The position numbers and the translations under genes were made by a program. Positions 32,228 to 33,529 of a stretch of 33,529 nucleotides of DNA are shown in pieces. Origin of the DNA: Actinomycetota bacterium. GTDB lineage: Bacteria; Actinomycetota; UBA4738; HRBIN12. The notes below the pieces were generated by a model. That model had not been told where the DNA came from. It ran no database searches and worked only from the letters and a program-made list of their open reading frames with translations. Numbering within the stretch: position 1 is the first letter of the stretch; each line of letters opens with the position of its first letter. The stretch covers positions 1 to 33,529 of the forward strand of contig JAJPHY010000072.1 of NCBI GenBank assembly GCA_021325015.1, written 5' to 3'.

Positions 32228-32761
32228 CTAGTCCAGCAGCTCCTTCGTGTACGGGAGCTCGGCCTTGTAGATGGTCTCCAGGTAGCGCAGCCCGGACTCG
32301 TGGTCCTCCTCGGTGACCGCCTCGACCGCGTCGCGCGGCACGACCACGCGGTAGCCTCGGAAGAACGCGTCGGCGGTCGTGTGGCGCAGGCAGATGTTCG
32401 TGTGCTGGCCGGTCAGGACCACCGTGTCGACCCCGAACTGGCGAAGCAGGGGATCCAGTCCGGTCTCGTGAAACGACGAGTAGGTCCGCTTTGGCAGGAC
32501 GAAGTCGCCCCGAGCCGCCGCGAGCTCGGGGATGATCTCGGCCCCGGGGGTCCCGGCCATCGCGTGCTCGCCCCAGACCGCGAGCTCGAAGTCCTGCGGC
32601 AGGTGCGCGTCGTTCGCGTACACGACCAGCCACTCGCCCCGGTCCGAACGCGCGCGCTCGAGGAGGTCCCGGATCGTCGGGATGATCCGCTCCGAGCGGG
32701 GGTTCGCGATCTTGCCGGTCACGAAGTCGTTCAGCATGTCGATCACGACGAGGGCCTTCAT
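32228..32761 (-). CDS. pncA: Nicotinamidase-like isochorismatase-family hydrolase
   Basis: It is predicted to deamidate nicotinamide to nicotinate for NAD salvage. The 177-residue protein shows the triad D8 (VIDMLNDF), K91 (LPKRTYSSF) and C124 (GQHTNICLRHT). Possible metal ligands are D51, H53 (NDAHLP) and H66 (WGEHAM). The ATG at 32761 has GGGAG six bases upstream and puts D8 at the usual place. The divergent NiaR-type regulator supports a role in niacin metabolism. Without that neighbour, any cysteine hydrolase of the family would be possible. Confidence 0.82.
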   Translation of the reverse strand: MKALVVIDMLNDFVTGKIANPRSERIIPTIRDLLERARSDRGEWLVVYANDAHLPQDFELAVWGEHAMAGTPGAEIIPELAAARGDFVLPKRTYSSFHETGLDPLLRQFGVDTVVLTGQHTNICLRHTTADAFFRGYRVVVPRDAVEAVTEEDHESGLRYLETIYKAELPYTKELLD

Positions 32762-32791
32762 CGGCAGCTCCCTTCGCTTGCGCCGCCCCGC

Positions 32792-32857
32792 CGGGCCCGG
32801 GAAGATCGACCCGGGGCCCGCGAGGGCGGTGATGACAGGTGACAAGACAGCAGTATA
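32792..32857 (-). promoter_or_regulatory. pncA-niaR control region: -10 box, repeated GACAG motifs, leader hairpin
   Basis: On the minus strand, TATACT (32857-32852) could be the pncA -10 box. Just downstream, GACAG occurs at 32834-32838 and 32846-32850 on the plus strand with GTGACAA between, giving a direct repeat 12 bp apart. It sits over the expected pncA start site and the niaR start codon. The pncA leader then holds a 7-bp hairpin, CGGGCCC (32792-32798) with GGGCCCG (32814-32820). This arrangement fits an operator for the adjacent repressor, but the site itself is inferred. Confidence 0.4.
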
Positions 32858-33393
32858 GGCCCGGATCCCGGATCGGGCTCACCCCGGAGGCTCGGCGGGA
32901 GCGGATCGTCGCGCGGCTTCGGGCGGCCGGGGTGGCCGTCCCCGGCTCCGAGCTGGCCGAGACCCTGGAGGTCTCCCGGCAGGTCGTGGTGGGCGACGTC
33001 GCGGTCCTGCGGGCCGAGGGGCGTCCGATCGTGGGCACGCCCCGCGGCTACCTGCTCCTCGAGCCCGAGCCCGCCGGCGCCCGGGTCACCGCGGTCCTCG
33101 CGTGCCGCCACGACCGGCGGGGCACGCGCCCGGAGCTCCTGGCGCTCGTCGACCTCGGCCTGACCGTGGTCGACGTGATCGTCGAGCACCCGCTGTACGG
33201 GGAGCTGCGGGCGAACCTGATGCTCCGGACGCGCGAGGACGTCGACCGGTTCATGGAGCGGCTGCGGCGCGAGCGGGGCGAGCTCTTGTCGTCGCTCACC
33301 GGGGGGCTCCACCTGCACACGGTCTGGGCGCCGGACCGGGCGGCGCTCGAGGCCGCCCGGGGCAGCCTGCGCGAGCTCGGGGTGCTGGTCTGA
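32839..33393 (+). CDS. niaR: NiaR-type transcriptional regulator (HTH plus 3H domain)
   Basis: This predicted nicotinate-responsive repressor has 184 residues: an N-terminal winged-helix/HTH (about 15-71, SELAETLEVSRQVVVGDVAVLRAEG) and a 3H ligand-binding domain. H91, E99, H158 and H160 line up, at a constant offset of 12, with the metal ligands I recall for the Thermotoga NiaR structure; H117 is the other conserved histidine. The GTG at 32839 is the only usable start before the HTH and leaves about 12 extra residues. It overlaps the repeated GACAG motif, consistent with autoregulation. pncA is divergent. Confidence 0.88.
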   Translation: MTRQQYRPGSRIGLTPEARRERIVARLRAAGVAVPGSELAETLEVSRQVVVGDVAVLRAEGRPIVGTPRGYLLLEPEPAGARVTAVLACRHDRRGTRPELLALVDLGLTVVDVIVEHPLYGELRANLMLRTREDVDRFMERLRRERGELLSSLTGGLHLHTVWAPDRAALEAARGSLRELGVLV

Positions 33394-33410
33394 CCGGGCT
33401 CCCGAGCGGG

Positions 33411-33416
33411 TACGCT
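33411..33416 (+). promoter_or_regulatory. -10 box of the mutase large-subunit gene
   Basis: TACGCT ends 8 nt before the ATG at 33425, and no Shine-Dalgarno is visible. This is another leaderless spacing. Confidence 0.5.
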
Positions 33417-33424
33417 TGCGTTCG

Positions 33425-33529
33425 ATGTCCGACGAGCGCCGGTTCACCGACTCGGGGATCGAGATCCATCCGGTCTACCGGCCGCAGGACCTGGAGGGGT
33501 TCGACCCCGCGCGCGACCTCGGCCGGCCG
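33425..33529 (+). CDS. Methylmalonyl-CoA mutase large subunit, 5' end only
   Basis: Thirty-five codons are visible before the window ends. TDSGIEIHPVYRPQDLEGFDP followed by DLGRP is the characteristic N-terminal segment of acyl-CoA mutase large subunits, which wraps the partner domain before the TIM barrel. Whether it carries its own B12 domain cannot be seen. The separate cobalamin-binding protein at 10337 suggests that it does not. niaR ends 31 nt upstream, but the local -10 box argues for independent transcription. Confidence 0.85.
   Translation, partial: MSDERRFTDSGIEIHPVYRPQDLEGFDPARDLGRP

Noticed and set aside
1-33529. Insertion sequences, prophage, toxin-antitoxin or defence systems
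   Set aside because: No transposase, integrase, phage structural protein, toxin-antitoxin pair or known defence-gene motif was recognised, and base composition looks even throughout.

Overview
This window is visibly G+C-rich, with densely packed genes and no rRNA, tRNA, CRISPR array or mobile element that I can see. It reads as housekeeping chromosome from an actinobacterium, probably a poorly sampled lineage. The support is GuaB3 beside guaA, a class E-type sortase, a DUF1918 protein, a DivIVA-like coiled coil, a GroEL with a histidine-ended tail, and many start codons lying 6-9 nt after a TAnnnT -10 box without a Shine-Dalgarno (leaderless transcripts). All assignments come from reading motifs; no database search was possible.

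Layout. 1-4151: the 3' end of groEL, a small membrane protein, an alkaline-phosphatase-superfamily hydrolase overlapping an APS kinase (cysC), and a DivIVA-like coiled coil. 4255-10269: guaB3-guaA with a structured leader, a sortase, a PcrA/UvrD helicase and a 54-residue membrane protein. 10337-12762: a stand-alone cobalamin-binding subunit of methylmalonyl-CoA mutase directly abutting sucC-sucD. 12811-16092: four uncharacterised membrane proteins, two with N-terminal Cys-rich zinc-ribbon-like domains. 16166-20726: purN, purH, folD, a MetF-like reductase and a DUF4234 protein. 20816-31409: a TCA-cycle block with gltA, icd, mdh, a two-subunit class I fumarase followed by a 53-residue Cys-rich protein, DUF1918, a second isocitrate dehydrogenase and sdhCDAB. 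31539-33529: an O-methyltransferase, a nicotinamidase-like hydrolase divergent from a NiaR-type regulator, and the start of the large subunit of methylmalonyl-CoA mutase.

How the genes fit together. The window holds most of an oxidative TCA cycle (citrate synthase, two isocitrate dehydrogenases, succinyl-CoA synthetase, succinate dehydrogenase, fumarase, malate dehydrogenase); aconitase and a 2-oxoglutarate-oxidising enzyme are not here. A split methylmalonyl-CoA mutase, with its small subunit in the sucCD operon and its large subunit 23 kb away, would deliver propionyl-CoA carbon into succinyl-CoA. PurN/PurH/FolD/MetF-like form a one-carbon and purine unit, and GuaB3/GuaA take IMP onward to GMP. 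No gap longer than 300 bases lacks a gene.

Best leads: the small Cys-rich gene in the fumarase operon; the two isocitrate dehydrogenases with opposite coenzyme signatures; the 31-bp tandem repeat between gltA and icd; the guaB3 leader with a four-codon leaderless reading frame and hairpin; the hydrolase/APS-kinase pair; and the membrane/zinc-ribbon island.
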